A DNA stretch of 64,000 nt from Dietzia sp. B32 (GCF_024732245.1 NZ_CP093845.1:2604001-2668000); one strand, 5' to 3'. Shown: positions 8,184 to 16,750, counted from the first letter of the stretch. The notes: generated from the letters alone by a model not told the origin. Made by a program: numbers and translations.

Positions 8184-9929
8184 TCAACCGATGACGGTGA
8201 CCCGGTCGGTCTCGGGGGCCGTCAGCGGGCCCTTCTCGGCGACGTACCGCCGCAGTGCGTCGAGGTCGGTCAACCCGGCCTCGCGGCGATCCCCGCGTTC
8301 GGCCAGGACGGAGCCGTCCCATTCGGGGGAGGAGAGGAACTCGTTCACCACGACCGTGTACTCGCGTCGGGGGTCGACGGGCTCGTCGTCGACGACTATC
8401 TCCGTCACCCGGTCTCCGGGCGGGCGTCCGAGGTCGACGGTGTAGCGCACGTTCGACGAGACGGCGGGGCCGTTGCGACCGATGTCGTCGGCGAAGTGGT
8501 CGAAGGCCGCGTGGAGTTCTTCCCCGCTCACGGTGACCAGGTACAGGCGGTCACCGTAGGGCTGCACGGTGTGCAGGGCGGCGTAGTCGAGGCGGCCGGC
8601 GGGGAGGTCGGTGAGCAGGGAGTCGGGGTTGGACAGTGCGAGCTCGGCACCCCGACCGCGGGTGGCGTGGAGCTGTCCGTCGGCGACGAGGTCGGCCAGG
8701 GGGGACTCGCCGTCGGCGTCCATGTCCCGCTCGATCGCCTCGTCGGCGGCGCCGATCACCTCGCGGGCCTCCGGCGCCGCCGCGGCCTGCGCCTGACGCA
8801 CGAGTTCCTCGGTCCCGGCGTCGGGCGCGATGTCGAGGTTGACCGTCTGGTTGAACACCGATGTCTGGGGCCGGATCACATCGCCGGTCGACGGGTCGAC
8901 CGCCAGGTCCACCACCGTGACGGACCGGCCGTGGGACGCGGGGGCCACGACGACGCGCTCGTCGTTCTCGGCGTCGAAGACGCGGCAGGTGGCCGGGCCT
9001 CCGGAGGCCCCCATGATCAGGGCGTCCACCGCGGGGTTGAGCTCCTTGACCAGGTCGATCTCGGTGAGCTCCTCGGGACAGGCCGCGGGGTCCAGGTTGG
9101 CGTGGACGGTATCGGACTGGACCATGGCGACGATCGCCTCCACGCCCAGGAACTGCAGCGACTCCACGGTGTCGTCGATCGCGCGGAGCGGGTCGGCCAG
9201 GCGGGTGGCCGTCTCCGGCAGGGACTCGGACGGAGCGGTCACCGCGACGACCCCCACCCGGACGTCGCCGACGCGGTGGATGGAGAACGGGAAGGTCGGG
9301 GCGGATTCGGGCGACGGGATGACGTTGGAGGCCAGGAACGGGAACGCCGCCCCACGGAACGGCGGGAGCGGTGGGTCGACGCGGCAGTCCTGCTCGGTCA
9401 CGCAGCCCGGTGCGACCAGGGACCGGACATGGTCGGCACCCTTCTCGAGCTCGCGGCGACCGACGCCGGCTCCGTCCACACCGATCCGGTTGAAGAACTC
9501 GATGGTCGGTCGGTCGCCCAGCAGGGCGGCCTCGGGGGCGGTCCCGCCGATCGAGTCGCCGGTGGCGAGCAGCAGTGAGTCCTCCGCCTGCGCGCGTAGC
9601 TTCTCGACAGTGGCGGCGAGGTGCGGCCCGCCGCCGGCCGGGCGGACGTTCCCCGAGCCGTCGCGCAGCTCGCCCTGGAATCCCACGGGGCGGGACAGGG
9701 CGCCGGAGAACTCGCCGATCCCCAGGATGCGGACGGACCGTGTCTCCGCCGCCGGGCTCCACGGGCTGCTGGTCCGCCCGGTCTGGGCATCGGCGCGCGG
9801 TGGGGCGGCGAGGGTGGTGACGAGGGTCAGTGCCGAGAGGAACGCCAGCGCGACCAGGGTCACGCGCCCCGAGATGGACGTACGGACAGCTGCCGAGTTC
9901 ACCACGTTCCATGAACTCTTCTGCAGCAC
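8184..9929 (-). CDS. Secreted 5'-nucleotidase/UshA-like protein, apparently catalytically degenerate
   Basis: A 581-residue protein with a signal peptide (hydrophobic segment about 22-42, 'ADAQ' cleavage region), an N-terminal metallophosphatase domain and a C-terminal 5_nucleotid_C domain ('ALHTVQPYGDRLYLVTVSG'). Active family members hydrolyse extracellular nucleotides. By eye, the metal-binding motifs of this copy are altered: NDFHG reads 'GEFSG', GDN reads 'GDS', GNHEFD reads 'GRRELE', the later histidine region reads 'VAMVQSD', and GHTH reads 'GASGG'. Only the Asp of GDS survives clearly. GTG 9929 has GAGGAG five bases upstream. I infer a binding or structural role, or unusual chemistry, rather than ordinary nucleotidase activity. 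It is monocistronic. Confidence 0.85.
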   Translation of the reverse strand: MLQKSSWNVVNSAAVRTSISGRVTLVALAFLSALTLVTTLAAPPRADAQTGRTSSPWSPAAETRSVRILGIGEFSGALSRPVGFQGELRDGSGNVRPAGGGPHLAATVEKLRAQAEDSLLLATGDSIGGTAPEAALLGDRPTIEFFNRIGVDGAGVGRRELEKGADHVRSLVAPGCVTEQDCRVDPPLPPFRGAAFPFLASNVIPSPESAPTFPFSIHRVGDVRVGVVAVTAPSESLPETATRLADPLRAIDDTVESLQFLGVEAIVAMVQSDTVHANLDPAACPEELTEIDLVKELNPAVDALIMGASGGPATCRVFDAENDERVVVAPASHGRSVTVVDLAVDPSTGDVIRPQTSVFNQTVNLDIAPDAGTEELVRQAQAAAAPEAREVIGAADEAIERDMDADGESPLADLVADGQLHATRGRGAELALSNPDSLLTDLPAGRLDYAALHTVQPYGDRLYLVTVSGEELHAAFDHFADDIGRNGPAVSSNVRYTVDLGRPPGDRVTEIVVDDEPVDPRREYTVVVNEFLSSPEWDGSVLAERGDRREAGLTDLDALRRYVAEKGPLTAPETDRVTVIG

Positions 9930-9944
9930 ACCGTCTCCTCAGCT

Positions 9945-9976
9945 GCGGGGACCGGAATTCCCCGCGATGCGGGGAA
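9945..9976 (-). promoter_or_regulatory. Mutually exclusive hairpins in the leader of the 5'-nucleotidase-like gene
   Basis: On the minus strand, segment A (9976-9969, TTCCCCGC) pairs perfectly with B (9965-9958, GCGGGGAA). B can instead pair with C (9951-9945, TCCCCGC), which sits a few bases before the GAGGAG ribosome site. This could be an RNA switch or overlapping protein operators; which one is not shown by sequence. Confidence 0.4.
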
Positions 9977-10050
9977 CGCGACATCGTGAAGCGCTCCCCC
10001 AAACCCGGACCATGTTGCCGTTGCGAGGTCACGGGACCCCGCCGGAAGCG

Positions 10051-11109
10051 TCACGTTCTGGTTACGAATTGCCGGGCGGCGGTGAGGAACCGGTCGTTTT
10101 CCTCGGGATCTCCGATGGACACCCGCACTCCGTCGCCCGCGAAGCACCGGGTCACGACGAGGTGATCGCGGCAGTGGGCGTCGAAATCGGCCGAGGCGTC
10201 CCCGAGTGGGAGCCAGACGAAGTTCGCCTGGGTGTCCGGGACCGCGTGTCCCATCCCTAGCAGCGCGTCCCGCACCCGGGAGCGCTCGGCGACGACCGCG
10301 TCAGTGCGCGCCCGGAGCTCGTCCCCGGCCTCGAGGCAGGCGATCCCGGCGGCCTGGGCCAGGGAGCTCACGGAGAACGGGACGACCATCTTCGCGACCG
10401 GCACCACCAGGCTCACGGGTCCGACCAGGTAGCCGACGCGGAGACCGGCCAAGCCGTAGGCCTTGGAGAAGGTGCGCAGGGAGACCACGTTGGGGCGCGC
10501 CATCGCCTCGGCGACGCCGTCGACCGGGTCGTCCGACCGCATGTACTCGTAGTAGGCCTCGTCCAGTGCGACGGTGACCCGCTCGGGGATGCGGTCGAGG
10601 AACCGGGCGAGCTCGGCGCGGGACACCGCCGGGCCGGTCGGGTTGTTGGGGGTGCAGACGAAGATCAACCTGGTCCGGGCGGTCACGGTGGCGGCGATCG
10701 CGTCGAGGTCCAGCGAACCGTCGGCGCGGTTGGGGATCGCGATCGGCACCGCGTGGGCGATCCGGGCGATGATCGGATAGGCCTCGAAGGAGCGCCAGCC
10801 GAAGATCACCTCGTCGCCGGGTGCGCACACCGCCTGGACCAGTTGCTGGCACAGCGCCACCGAGCCGCAGCCGGCAGTGACGTTCTCGGTGGGCACGTCG
10901 AGGAAGTCCGCGAGCCGGTCGACGAGCGCGCCGGCCGTGATGTCCGGGTAGCGGTTGGAGGCCGCCGCGGCCTCGGCGATGGCCGCCGCCACGCTCGGCA
11001 GCGGGCCCGCGGTGGTCTCGTTGGACGCGAGTTTGACCGCGCCCGGTACGGAGGCGCCCGGAACATAGGCGGGGATGGCGTCGAGGTCGCTGCGCACGTC
11101 GGGGGACAT
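10051..11109 (-). CDS. pat: Histidinol-phosphate/aromatic aminotransferase family (HisC2/Pat-like)
   Basis: A 352-residue PLP-dependent fold-type I aminotransferase. 'LASNETTAGP' is the HisC-family N-terminal motif, and 'NNPTGP' (residues 155-160) and 'DEAYYEY' bind substrate and cofactor. Lys216 in 'TFSKAYGLAGLRVGY' is the Schiff-base lysine, and the arginine in 'GVRVSIGDPEEND' binds the carboxylate. It resembles the second HisC of mycobacteria (phenylalanine/aromatic aminotransferase), consistent with no his genes nearby. I chose ATG 11109 because TACCCT lies 6 bases upstream, the pattern of a leaderless promoter; the longer in-frame version (from 11163) runs through that box and beyond. 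A true histidinol-phosphate role cannot be excluded. Confidence 0.85.
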   Translation of the reverse strand: MSPDVRSDLDAIPAYVPGASVPGAVKLASNETTAGPLPSVAAAIAEAAAASNRYPDITAGALVDRLADFLDVPTENVTAGCGSVALCQQLVQAVCAPGDEVIFGWRSFEAYPIIARIAHAVPIAIPNRADGSLDLDAIAATVTARTRLIFVCTPNNPTGPAVSRAELARFLDRIPERVTVALDEAYYEYMRSDDPVDGVAEAMARPNVVSLRTFSKAYGLAGLRVGYLVGPVSLVVPVAKMVVPFSVSSLAQAAGIACLEAGDELRARTDAVVAERSRVRDALLGMGHAVPDTQANFVWLPLGDASADFDAHCRDHLVVTRCFAGDGVRVSIGDPEENDRFLTAARQFVTRT

Positions 11110-11155
11110 GACTACAGGGTAGGACCACCCTCTGCGGGCCCGGTGTCCGGCCGTT

Positions 11156-11185
11156 TTGCGCACCGGCCCGGCGTGTGTGTACTGT
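11156..11185 (+). promoter_or_regulatory. Promoter of tRNA-Ser(GCU)
   Basis: TTGCGC (11156-11161) and TACTGT (11180-11185) are separated by 18 bases, a good -35/-10 pair about 30 bases before the tRNA. Confidence 0.55.
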
Positions 11186-11214
11186 AATTCCTCGTTGGCT
11201 CAGCAGAGCCTCCA

Positions 11215-11306
11215 GGAGGCGTGCCAGAGCGGCCGAATGGGACTCACTGCTAATGAGTTGTCCTCCTCAAAGGGGACCGGAGGTTCAAATCCTCTCGCCT
11301 CCGCCA
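11215..11306 (+). tRNA. tRNA-Ser(GCU)
   Basis: The acceptor stem is GGAGGCG/CGCCTCC with discriminator G at 11303 and an encoded CCA at 11304-11306. The anticodon loop CTGCTAA gives GCT, which reads AGC/AGU. It has a long variable arm and a standard T-loop. Confidence 0.97.
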
Positions 11307-11353
11307 TGCCGGAGACCCGGGTGACCGGATATCTGGCACGACAGAAGAATAAT

Positions 11354-11426
11354 GCGCCCGTAGCTCAATGGATAGAGCACTTGACTACGGATCAAGAGGT
11401 TAGGGGTTCGAGTCCCTTCGGGCGCA
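11354..11426 (+). tRNA. tRNA-Arg(ACG)
   Basis: This is a 73-base cloverleaf. The acceptor is GCGCCCG/CGGGCGC with discriminator A. The anticodon loop CTACGGA gives ACG, whose first base needs conversion to inosine by TadA, which is encoded at 30248. It lies 47 bases after tRNA-Ser(GCU) and is likely co-transcribed with it. Confidence 0.97.
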
Positions 11427-11433
11427 CAGTGAG

Positions 11434-11463
11434 AACGCCCCCGTCCACGCGGACGGGGGCGTT
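11434..11463. terminator. Strong hairpin terminator between convergent units
   Basis: A perfect 13-bp stem (AACGCCCCCGTCC with its complement) and a 4-base loop, followed by a short ATTTT run on the plus strand. It can end both the tRNA transcript and the membrane-protein gene coming from the other side. Confidence 0.75.
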
Positions 11464-11486
11464 CGTCATTTTCCGGGGTGCCGCGC

Positions 11487-12473
11487 TCACGCGACGATCG
11501 CGGTGTCCCGCCGATGGGCGCGCAGGGTCTCGACCTGGTCCCAGACCACGACTGCCCAGATCGTGGCGACGAGGCTCCACCGGATCGCGGTGGCCGCCGT
11601 GCCGCCGTGGTCCGTCGCGACGAGGTCGGGGTGGATCACCTGGTCATGGACCAGGACCAGGACCGTGAGAAAGGCGCCGAAGGCCACGTCGACGGCCACC
11701 TCGACCCCGAGCCGGACCCGGGTGTGGCCAGGCCGCACCAGGCGCCACACCTGAACGAGTGCGAGCGCGCCGAGCAGCAGCAGGTACCCGGCGAGCCATC
11801 CGGTGGGGATGTCGGGGTTCACCAGTGGTTCGCCGCCGTTGAGGTGGCCGATGTACAGGAACGTCGACGGGACGAACGGCACGGCGGCCAGGATGGCCAG
11901 CATCACCAGGGACACGACCGCGTCGACGCGGGTCTCTGCCCCGCCCCGGGGCCCGTCCAGGTGTGCCGGGTCCCAGGCGGGGGTGGTGAGCGGGCTCCGT
12001 CCGCCCTCGGGGGTGGTCCGTTCGACTATCACCACCACGAGCGTCCACGCCGCGAAGGCCCACAGCAGGGCGCCGGCCACGGAGCTGATGAGCTGGCCGA
12101 TGAGGCCGCCGAGCTCCGGCTCCGGGGTGGTCGAGATGTAGAGGATCCCGCCGGCCAGCGCCGCGATGACGCCCACCACCGGGAGGAGCCACCGCAGCAC
12201 CCGTGCCCAGACCGGATAGATCCCGGGGCCCACGAGATACCGGGGAGCGCCCGAGTAGCGGCGCGCGAGTTCGGCCGGATCGCCGAGGCGCGTCAGGACC
12301 GCGCGTTCGGCGGAGTCGCGCGCGGCCGTCTCGCCGGCGCCGTTCCCGGCGTCGGGTTCCGCGGCCACCATGTCGTCGATGGTCGCGGCGATCTCCGAGG
12401 AAATGTCGCCGCGCTGGTCCTCCGGGAGGTGGCGGACCACCTCGGAGATGTAGCGATCGGTCAGTGTGGACAT
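11487..12473 (-). CDS. Membrane protein with N-terminal HAAS-type signalling domain, PadR partner
   Basis: A 328-residue protein. The N-terminal 80 residues ('LTDRYISEVVRHLPEDQRGDISSEI', 'LGDPAELARRY') match the HAAS/permease-prefix domain that accompanies PadR regulators. This is followed by about six transmembrane helices, with no clear enzymatic motif. The ATG at 12473 shares its A with the stop of the PadR gene (TGATG), so the two are translationally coupled; a longer version reaching into PadR is a shadow. In known families such pairs act with ABC transporters or as membrane sensors, but no transporter follows here. Transcription ends at the hairpin at 11434-11463. Confidence 0.82.
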   Translation of the reverse strand: MSTLTDRYISEVVRHLPEDQRGDISSEIAATIDDMVAAEPDAGNGAGETAARDSAERAVLTRLGDPAELARRYSGAPRYLVGPGIYPVWARVLRWLLPVVGVIAALAGGILYISTTPEPELGGLIGQLISSVAGALLWAFAAWTLVVVIVERTTPEGGRSPLTTPAWDPAHLDGPRGGAETRVDAVVSLVMLAILAAVPFVPSTFLYIGHLNGGEPLVNPDIPTGWLAGYLLLLGALALVQVWRLVRPGHTRVRLGVEVAVDVAFGAFLTVLVLVHDQVIHPDLVATDHGGTAATAIRWSLVATIWAVVVWDQVETLRAHRRDTAIVA

Positions 12474-12817
12474 CACGCGTCCGCCTTTCGCAGATCGGTG
12501 TAACCGGCGCCCAGCGCCAGCCATTCGGAGTGCAGACGCTCGGCGGTCTCGGTGCCGAGCGCGGTGGTCTCGTAGTACTTGCGGGGTCTGGGTTCCTCGG
12601 TGCGCCAGGTCGAGGTGAGCAGTCCCTGCCCCTCGAGGCGGCGCAACAACGGGTAGAGGGTGTTGGCCTCGGTGACGATGCCCGCCTCGGCCAGCGTGGT
12701 GAGCAGCGCGTACCCGTACCTGGGCGTCCGGCAGGCCAACAGGCTCGCCAGGACCACCGACCCCCGCCGGATCTCCTGTAGGTGGGTGCCCAGTGCCGTG
12801 TCCCCGTCGTCGACCAT
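12473..12817 (-). CDS. PadR-family transcriptional regulator
   Basis: A 114-residue compact PadR repressor of the PadR-s1 type. The winged helix lies at about residues 20-90 ('SVVLASLLACRTPRYGYAL', 'NTLYPLLRRLEGQGLL', 'PRPRKYYETTALG'), with a short C-terminal helix. ATG 12817 is preferred to 12841 because the latter falls inside the perfect palindrome at 12829-12847, which is most simply its own operator. It is coupled to the downstream membrane protein through TGATG. Confidence 0.88.
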   Translation of the reverse strand: MVDDGDTALGTHLQEIRRGSVVLASLLACRTPRYGYALLTTLAEAGIVTEANTLYPLLRRLEGQGLLTSTWRTEEPRPRKYYETTALGTETAERLHSEWLALGAGYTDLRKADA

Positions 12818-12828
12818 GACGGACACGT

Positions 12829-12847
12829 TAGTGTGTGTCACACACTA
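12829..12847. promoter_or_regulatory. 19-bp perfect palindromic operator of the PadR gene
   Basis: TAGTGTGTGTCACACACTA has two perfect 9-bp arms around one base and ends 12 bases before the PadR start codon. Autorepression is inferred from its position. Confidence 0.6.
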
Positions 12848-12867
12848 TGTAAATGGGGCACAGCATA

Positions 12868-12898
12868 AACGCGGCCGGCCCATCGGGCCGACCGCGTT
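12868..12898 (-). terminator. Hairpin terminator after the MpaB-type oxygenase gene
   Basis: A 14-bp stem with a 3-base loop. The single imperfection becomes a G-U pair only in the minus-strand RNA, and TTTAT follows on that strand, which favours termination of the gene ending at 12924. Confidence 0.6.
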
Positions 12899-12923
12899 CC
12901 TGGAAAAGCGTGGGGATGGGGAT

Positions 12924-13808
12924 CTATGCCGCGGCCCTGGTCTTCTTGACCCGCACCCGCTGATAGGGCGCCGCGACGGACTCGCCGATCGCCTGCGCGA
13001 TGAGGTCCTCGGCGGTCCGGTTCTTCCGCGCCAGCGTGGCGACCAGCTTGGTGAACCGGGCGCCGCGGGCGAACTCCTTGGCGCTGCGGTCCTCCACGGC
13101 GAAGAACAGCTTGGCCTGTTCGGGCAGTAGCGACAGCACGCCGTTGAGGATCTGTCGGGTGACCCACTTGGCCACCGGCCCCTTTACGTCAGGGTGGCGC
13201 AGCGAGTGGCCGGCCATCGCCGCGAAGATGGTCAACGCCTTGGTGTTGAGGCCGTCGCTGACGTACTGGTCGACTTCGGCGAAGGTCTCGAAGTAGGGGC
13301 CCGGCACGTGCAGTTGCTTCGCGCCGCGGTGGGACTCCACCACCACGCGGTTCGCGTCGGAGGTCGACAGTCCCGGCCCGAACTCCTGGTAGCCGCGCAC
13401 CGCGGACCAGATGTACGTCCACCACGTCCACCGCATCCACTCGGGCTGCTTGGCGCTGACCACCTCGCCGGTCTCGGGGTCGGTCCAACTCGCCTGCTCG
13501 TGGAGGTGGTCGACGCGCGTGGCCGCCGCATCCGCGTGGGCGGTGTCGGCGAAGACCGAATCCCGCAGGTAGGCGGCCGTGCGGTCGAACCTCGCGGCCA
13601 TCTCATCGGCGCCTTCGCTGGTCAACGACACCCGCTCGAAGTGGGTCATCATGCCCGGCTCGAGCATCTGGAGGAAGAGCGCGTTCTTCGCGCCGAGCCC
13701 CGAGGCGGGGTCCGAGAACACCCGCCAGGAGACGCTGTCGGGGCCGTAGTACCCGTCATCGGCGCGGGGAGCGTCGGAGAGTCGGAGGGGGACGTGGGTG
13801 TCGGGCAT
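12924..13808 (-). CDS. Oxygenase MpaB family protein (DUF2236)
   Basis: A 294-residue all-alpha protein of the MpaB/latex-clearing-protein (Lcp) superfamily, b-type heme oxygenases or related proteins. Family features include 'PDSVSWRVFSDPASGLGAKNALFLQMLEPG', 'RVDHLHEQ' (the H-x-x-V-x-G region is changed), 'WVTRQILNG' and a basic C-terminus. ATG 13808 is chosen because homologues begin close to the 'YYGPDSVSWR' block and the upstream extension is low-complexity. Upstream lie 257 non-coding bases shared with the divergent ggt gene. The substrate is unknown. Heme ligation should be checked, since the family includes members that have not been shown to oxidise anything. Confidence 0.8.
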   Translation of the reverse strand: MPDTHVPLRLSDAPRADDGYYGPDSVSWRVFSDPASGLGAKNALFLQMLEPGMMTHFERVSLTSEGADEMAARFDRTAAYLRDSVFADTAHADAAATRVDHLHEQASWTDPETGEVVSAKQPEWMRWTWWTYIWSAVRGYQEFGPGLSTSDANRVVVESHRGAKQLHVPGPYFETFAEVDQYVSDGLNTKALTIFAAMAGHSLRHPDVKGPVAKWVTRQILNGVLSLLPEQAKLFFAVEDRSAKEFARGARFTKLVATLARKNRTAEDLIAQAIGESVAAPYQRVRVKKTRAAA

Positions 13809-14065
13809 GGAGTCGCTTTCGGTTCGGGGGAGCGGAGGTTCGGGGGTTCGGGAAATCGGGGGTCGGGAGCGGTGGCCGAGATCTCGACCAGCCCGGACAA
13901 TAATAAGTCCTTCACACTCCGCGTCGGCGGATACCACCGGGAACGGCGCGGCACCGGGCGTCACCCGGCACCCGGCGCCGCCGACCACGGTGGTCATCGC
14001 CGGGATGGTCCCCTAGCGTTGGCGGCGTCCGGGCGTTGACGAGCGAGGGCGAAGTGGGTGCGGCG

Positions 14066-15727
14066 ATGCGAACCTACGGTCTACGGCGACCCCGGCGGGT
14101 CGGGCATCGGTTCCTCGGGTCCCTGGTCGCCGCGGCGCTGACCCTCTCGGGATGTGCGGGGACCGATGACAGCCCTGGGGGTCCCCCGGATAACCCGGCC
14201 TCCGTTGAGCCGGAGCGCATACCCGAACCCGCGATGCTGTCCCAGCAGGGAGTGAACGCCGGGCATCCGCTCGCCGCCGGGGCCGGGATGGAGATGCTCG
14301 AGGCCGGGGGCACCGCGGTGGACGCCGCGCTCGCCGCCGCGTTCGCCGTCTCGGTCGTCGAGCCCTACGCCTCGGGGGTGGGAGGTGGTGGCTCGGCTCT
14401 GGTCGCGACCCGGGACGCGGCTCCGGAGGCGTTCGACTACCGCGAGGTCGTCGCCGCCGACGGCGTCATCCCACCGACCAACACGGGTATCCCCGGTTTC
14501 GTCGCCGGGATGGCGGAGCTCCACGCCCGGCACGGCACCCTCGAGTGGGCCGAGCTGCTGGAGCCTGCCGCGCGGATGGCCGAGGGCGGCGTTCCGGCCA
14601 CCGGTGCGCTCACCTCGAGGGTCGCCGTCGGTGGAGCAGCTGCGGTCTCAGGTCTCGAGCAGTTCTCTCCGGGTGGTGTGCCGCTGCGGGTCGGCGACAC
14701 CCTGGTCCAGGCCGAACTCGGCGCCACCCTCCGCACACTCCAGAACGAGGGGCCGGAGAGTTTCTACACCGGCCGGATCGCGGACCGGCTCACCGTGATC
14801 GAGGGGATCGACCCGACCTCGCTGGAGCGGTACGCGGTGCAGCGCAGCGAACCCCCGCAGGGCCCGGTGGGCGACTACGAGGTGGTCTCGGGGGCGCCGG
14901 CCCTGCCCGGAGTCGCGCTCATCCAGATGCTGCAGGTGTTGGAGAGCCAGGGGATCTCGGAGGTCGACCCGGAGTCGACGGAGTACGTCCGGCGCCTCTC
15001 CGAGGCGTGGCTCATCGGCGAGCGGACCGTGCGGACGGAGCTGGGCGACCCGGCCTTCACCGACGTGCCCGTCGACGAGCTGGTCGACCCGGTCAGGAAC
15101 GCCGAGCTCGTCGGTGGCGCGGTGCCCCCCGCGCCGAGGGGTGAGAACCTGGAGAAGCCAGGGAACACGACCCACCTCACGGTCGTCGACAGCAGCGGCA
15201 CGGTGGTGTCGATGACCAATACCCTCACCCAGTTCTGGGGTTCGGGGACGGAGGTCGGCGGGTTCTTCCTCAACGACCAGCTCAGCCGGTTCGACACGGT
15301 GGACTCCCCGCGGAACCAGCCCGAGCCGGGCAGGCGATCGGTGACGTGGTCCAACCCGACCCTGGTGCTGGACGACCGGGGCCGGCCGGTTCTGGGCCTC
15401 GGCACGCCGGGCGGGGCGAACATCCTGAGCGTCCTCGCCAACACCCTCACCCGGTGGGCGCTGCTCGGCCAGTCGCTGGAGGAGGCGGTGGCGGCCCCGC
15501 GGTTCCGGTTCGACGGCGCGTCGCGGACCCTCGTCGTGGAGTCGGCGTTGCTGGGTTCACCGGCGGCGCGGGGGGTCGGGGCGCTGGGCTGGGAGGTCTC
15601 GCCGTCCCCCGGGGGGCTCTTCGGATCGGTCCAGGCGCTGGAGATCGACTACGAGACCCGGACGGTCTCCGGCCCCACGGACACCCGGCTCGAGGCCGGG
15701 ACGGTGATCGTCGACGCGGAGGGGTGA
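14066..15727 (+). CDS. ggt: Gamma-glutamyltransferase (lipoprotein)
   Basis: A 553-residue Ntn-hydrolase that cleaves gamma-glutamyl bonds of glutathione-like compounds and is made as a self-processing precursor. The N-terminus has a signal peptide ending 'LSGCAG', a lipobox, so the enzyme is probably anchored outside the membrane. 'MEMLEAGGTAVDAALAAAF' and 'EPYASGVGGGG' are family blocks. Thr368 in 'GNTTHLTVVD' is the autocatalytic nucleophile, and 'LGTPGGANILSVL' is the C-terminal substrate loop. ATG 14066 is preferred over the upstream TTG 14036 because a GAGGGCGAAGTGG stretch precedes it. Mycolata use mycothiol rather than glutathione, so the natural substrate is uncertain. Confidence 0.88.
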   Translation: MRTYGLRRPRRVGHRFLGSLVAAALTLSGCAGTDDSPGGPPDNPASVEPERIPEPAMLSQQGVNAGHPLAAGAGMEMLEAGGTAVDAALAAAFAVSVVEPYASGVGGGGSALVATRDAAPEAFDYREVVAADGVIPPTNTGIPGFVAGMAELHARHGTLEWAELLEPAARMAEGGVPATGALTSRVAVGGAAAVSGLEQFSPGGVPLRVGDTLVQAELGATLRTLQNEGPESFYTGRIADRLTVIEGIDPTSLERYAVQRSEPPQGPVGDYEVVSGAPALPGVALIQMLQVLESQGISEVDPESTEYVRRLSEAWLIGERTVRTELGDPAFTDVPVDELVDPVRNAELVGGAVPPAPRGENLEKPGNTTHLTVVDSSGTVVSMTNTLTQFWGSGTEVGGFFLNDQLSRFDTVDSPRNQPEPGRRSVTWSNPTLVLDDRGRPVLGLGTPGGANILSVLANTLTRWALLGQSLEEAVAAPRFRFDGASRTLVVESALLGSPAARGVGALGWEVSPSPGGLFGSVQALEIDYETRTVSGPTDTRLEAGTVIVDAEG

Positions 15728-15805
15728 GCCGCGCGCCGCGGCCCGGTCGGGGGTGGGGGCCGGAGTACGACGACGACGAGGTCGCGCATTTCCTAGGCTG
15801 TGCCG

Positions 15806-16750
15806 ATGGCTCAGCCCGCGCGAGAGGCGCTCCGCCGCAACGCCGGCCATCTGGCGTCGGTGGCATTGGTGCTCATGTGGAGCTCGGGCTACGTCGGCGC
15901 GGAACTCGGGATCCGGGCCGGTGGCACCCCGCTGCAGTTGTTGGGCTGGCGGTTCTCGATCCTCGGCGTGCTGTTGGTGACGGTCTGCCTCGCGCTGGGT
16001 GTGCGGTTGACCGATCGCGCGGCGTGGACGCGGCAGGCCGTGTTGGGTCTGTTCAGTCAGGCGTTCTTCCTGTTCATGATCTTCGAGGGGGTCTCTCGCG
16101 GCGTCGACGGCGGGACCGCGGCGCTCATCGCCGCGCTCCAGCCGCTGCTCGTGGCCACGGTGGCGGGCAGGGTCCTGGGTGAGCGCACGACGGCCGGCAT
16201 GTGGGTCGGCATGGTCCTCGGGATGGCGGGCGTCGTGGTGGTGGTCTCGGGCGGTCTCGACGCGGGCGCCGCCCCGTGGTGGGCGTACCTGTTCCCGGCG
16301 GCGGGCATGCTCAGCCTGGCGACGGGCACGGTCCTCACGCAGCGTCTGCGGCCCACCGAGACGCTGCTGCAGTCGATCACCATGCAGTCCGTCGTCGCGG
16401 GGATCACCCTGATGTCGGCGGCACTGGTGACCGGCCAGGCGGCGCCCGTGGCCGACCCCGACTTCTGGGCGGCGGTGGCCTGGTTGGTGTTCCTGTCCAC
16501 CCTGTGCGGGTATGTCCTCTTCGTGTTCGTCACCCGCACCCGTGGCGCCACCGTCGCCAGCGTGCTGCTCTACCTCACCCCGCCCACGACCATGGTCTGG
16601 GTGTGGCTCATGTTCGGTGTCCCGATCACCCTCCTCGCGGTGGTGGGGATGGCGATCAGTGCGGTCGGCGTGACCCTGGTGTTGCGGTCCCGGGTGGTGC
16701 GTGACAGGTCAGCGCGTACGTCGGAAGAGCGCGGCCGGGCGGCCGCGTAG
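15806..16750 (+). CDS. DMT-superfamily (EamA) transporter
   Basis: A 314-residue inner-membrane protein with ten predicted helices arranged as two EamA repeats ('VLMWSSGYVGAELGI', 'LIAALQPLLVATVAGRVLGE', then 'VLLYLTPPTTMVWVWLMFG'). Relatives export amino acids, nucleosides or other metabolites. TAGGCT lies 6 bases before ATG 15806, pointing to a leaderless transcript. The last 42 bases overlap the convergent NrtR-type gene. The substrate is not predictable. Confidence 0.88.
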   Translation: MAQPAREALRRNAGHLASVALVLMWSSGYVGAELGIRAGGTPLQLLGWRFSILGVLLVTVCLALGVRLTDRAAWTRQAVLGLFSQAFFLFMIFEGVSRGVDGGTAALIAALQPLLVATVAGRVLGERTTAGMWVGMVLGMAGVVVVVSGGLDAGAAPWWAYLFPAAGMLSLATGTVLTQRLRPTETLLQSITMQSVVAGITLMSAALVTGQAAPVADPDFWAAVAWLVFLSTLCGYVLFVFVTRTRGATVASVLLYLTPPTTMVWVWLMFGVPITLLAVVGMAISAVGVTLVLRSRVVRDRSARTSEERGRAAA

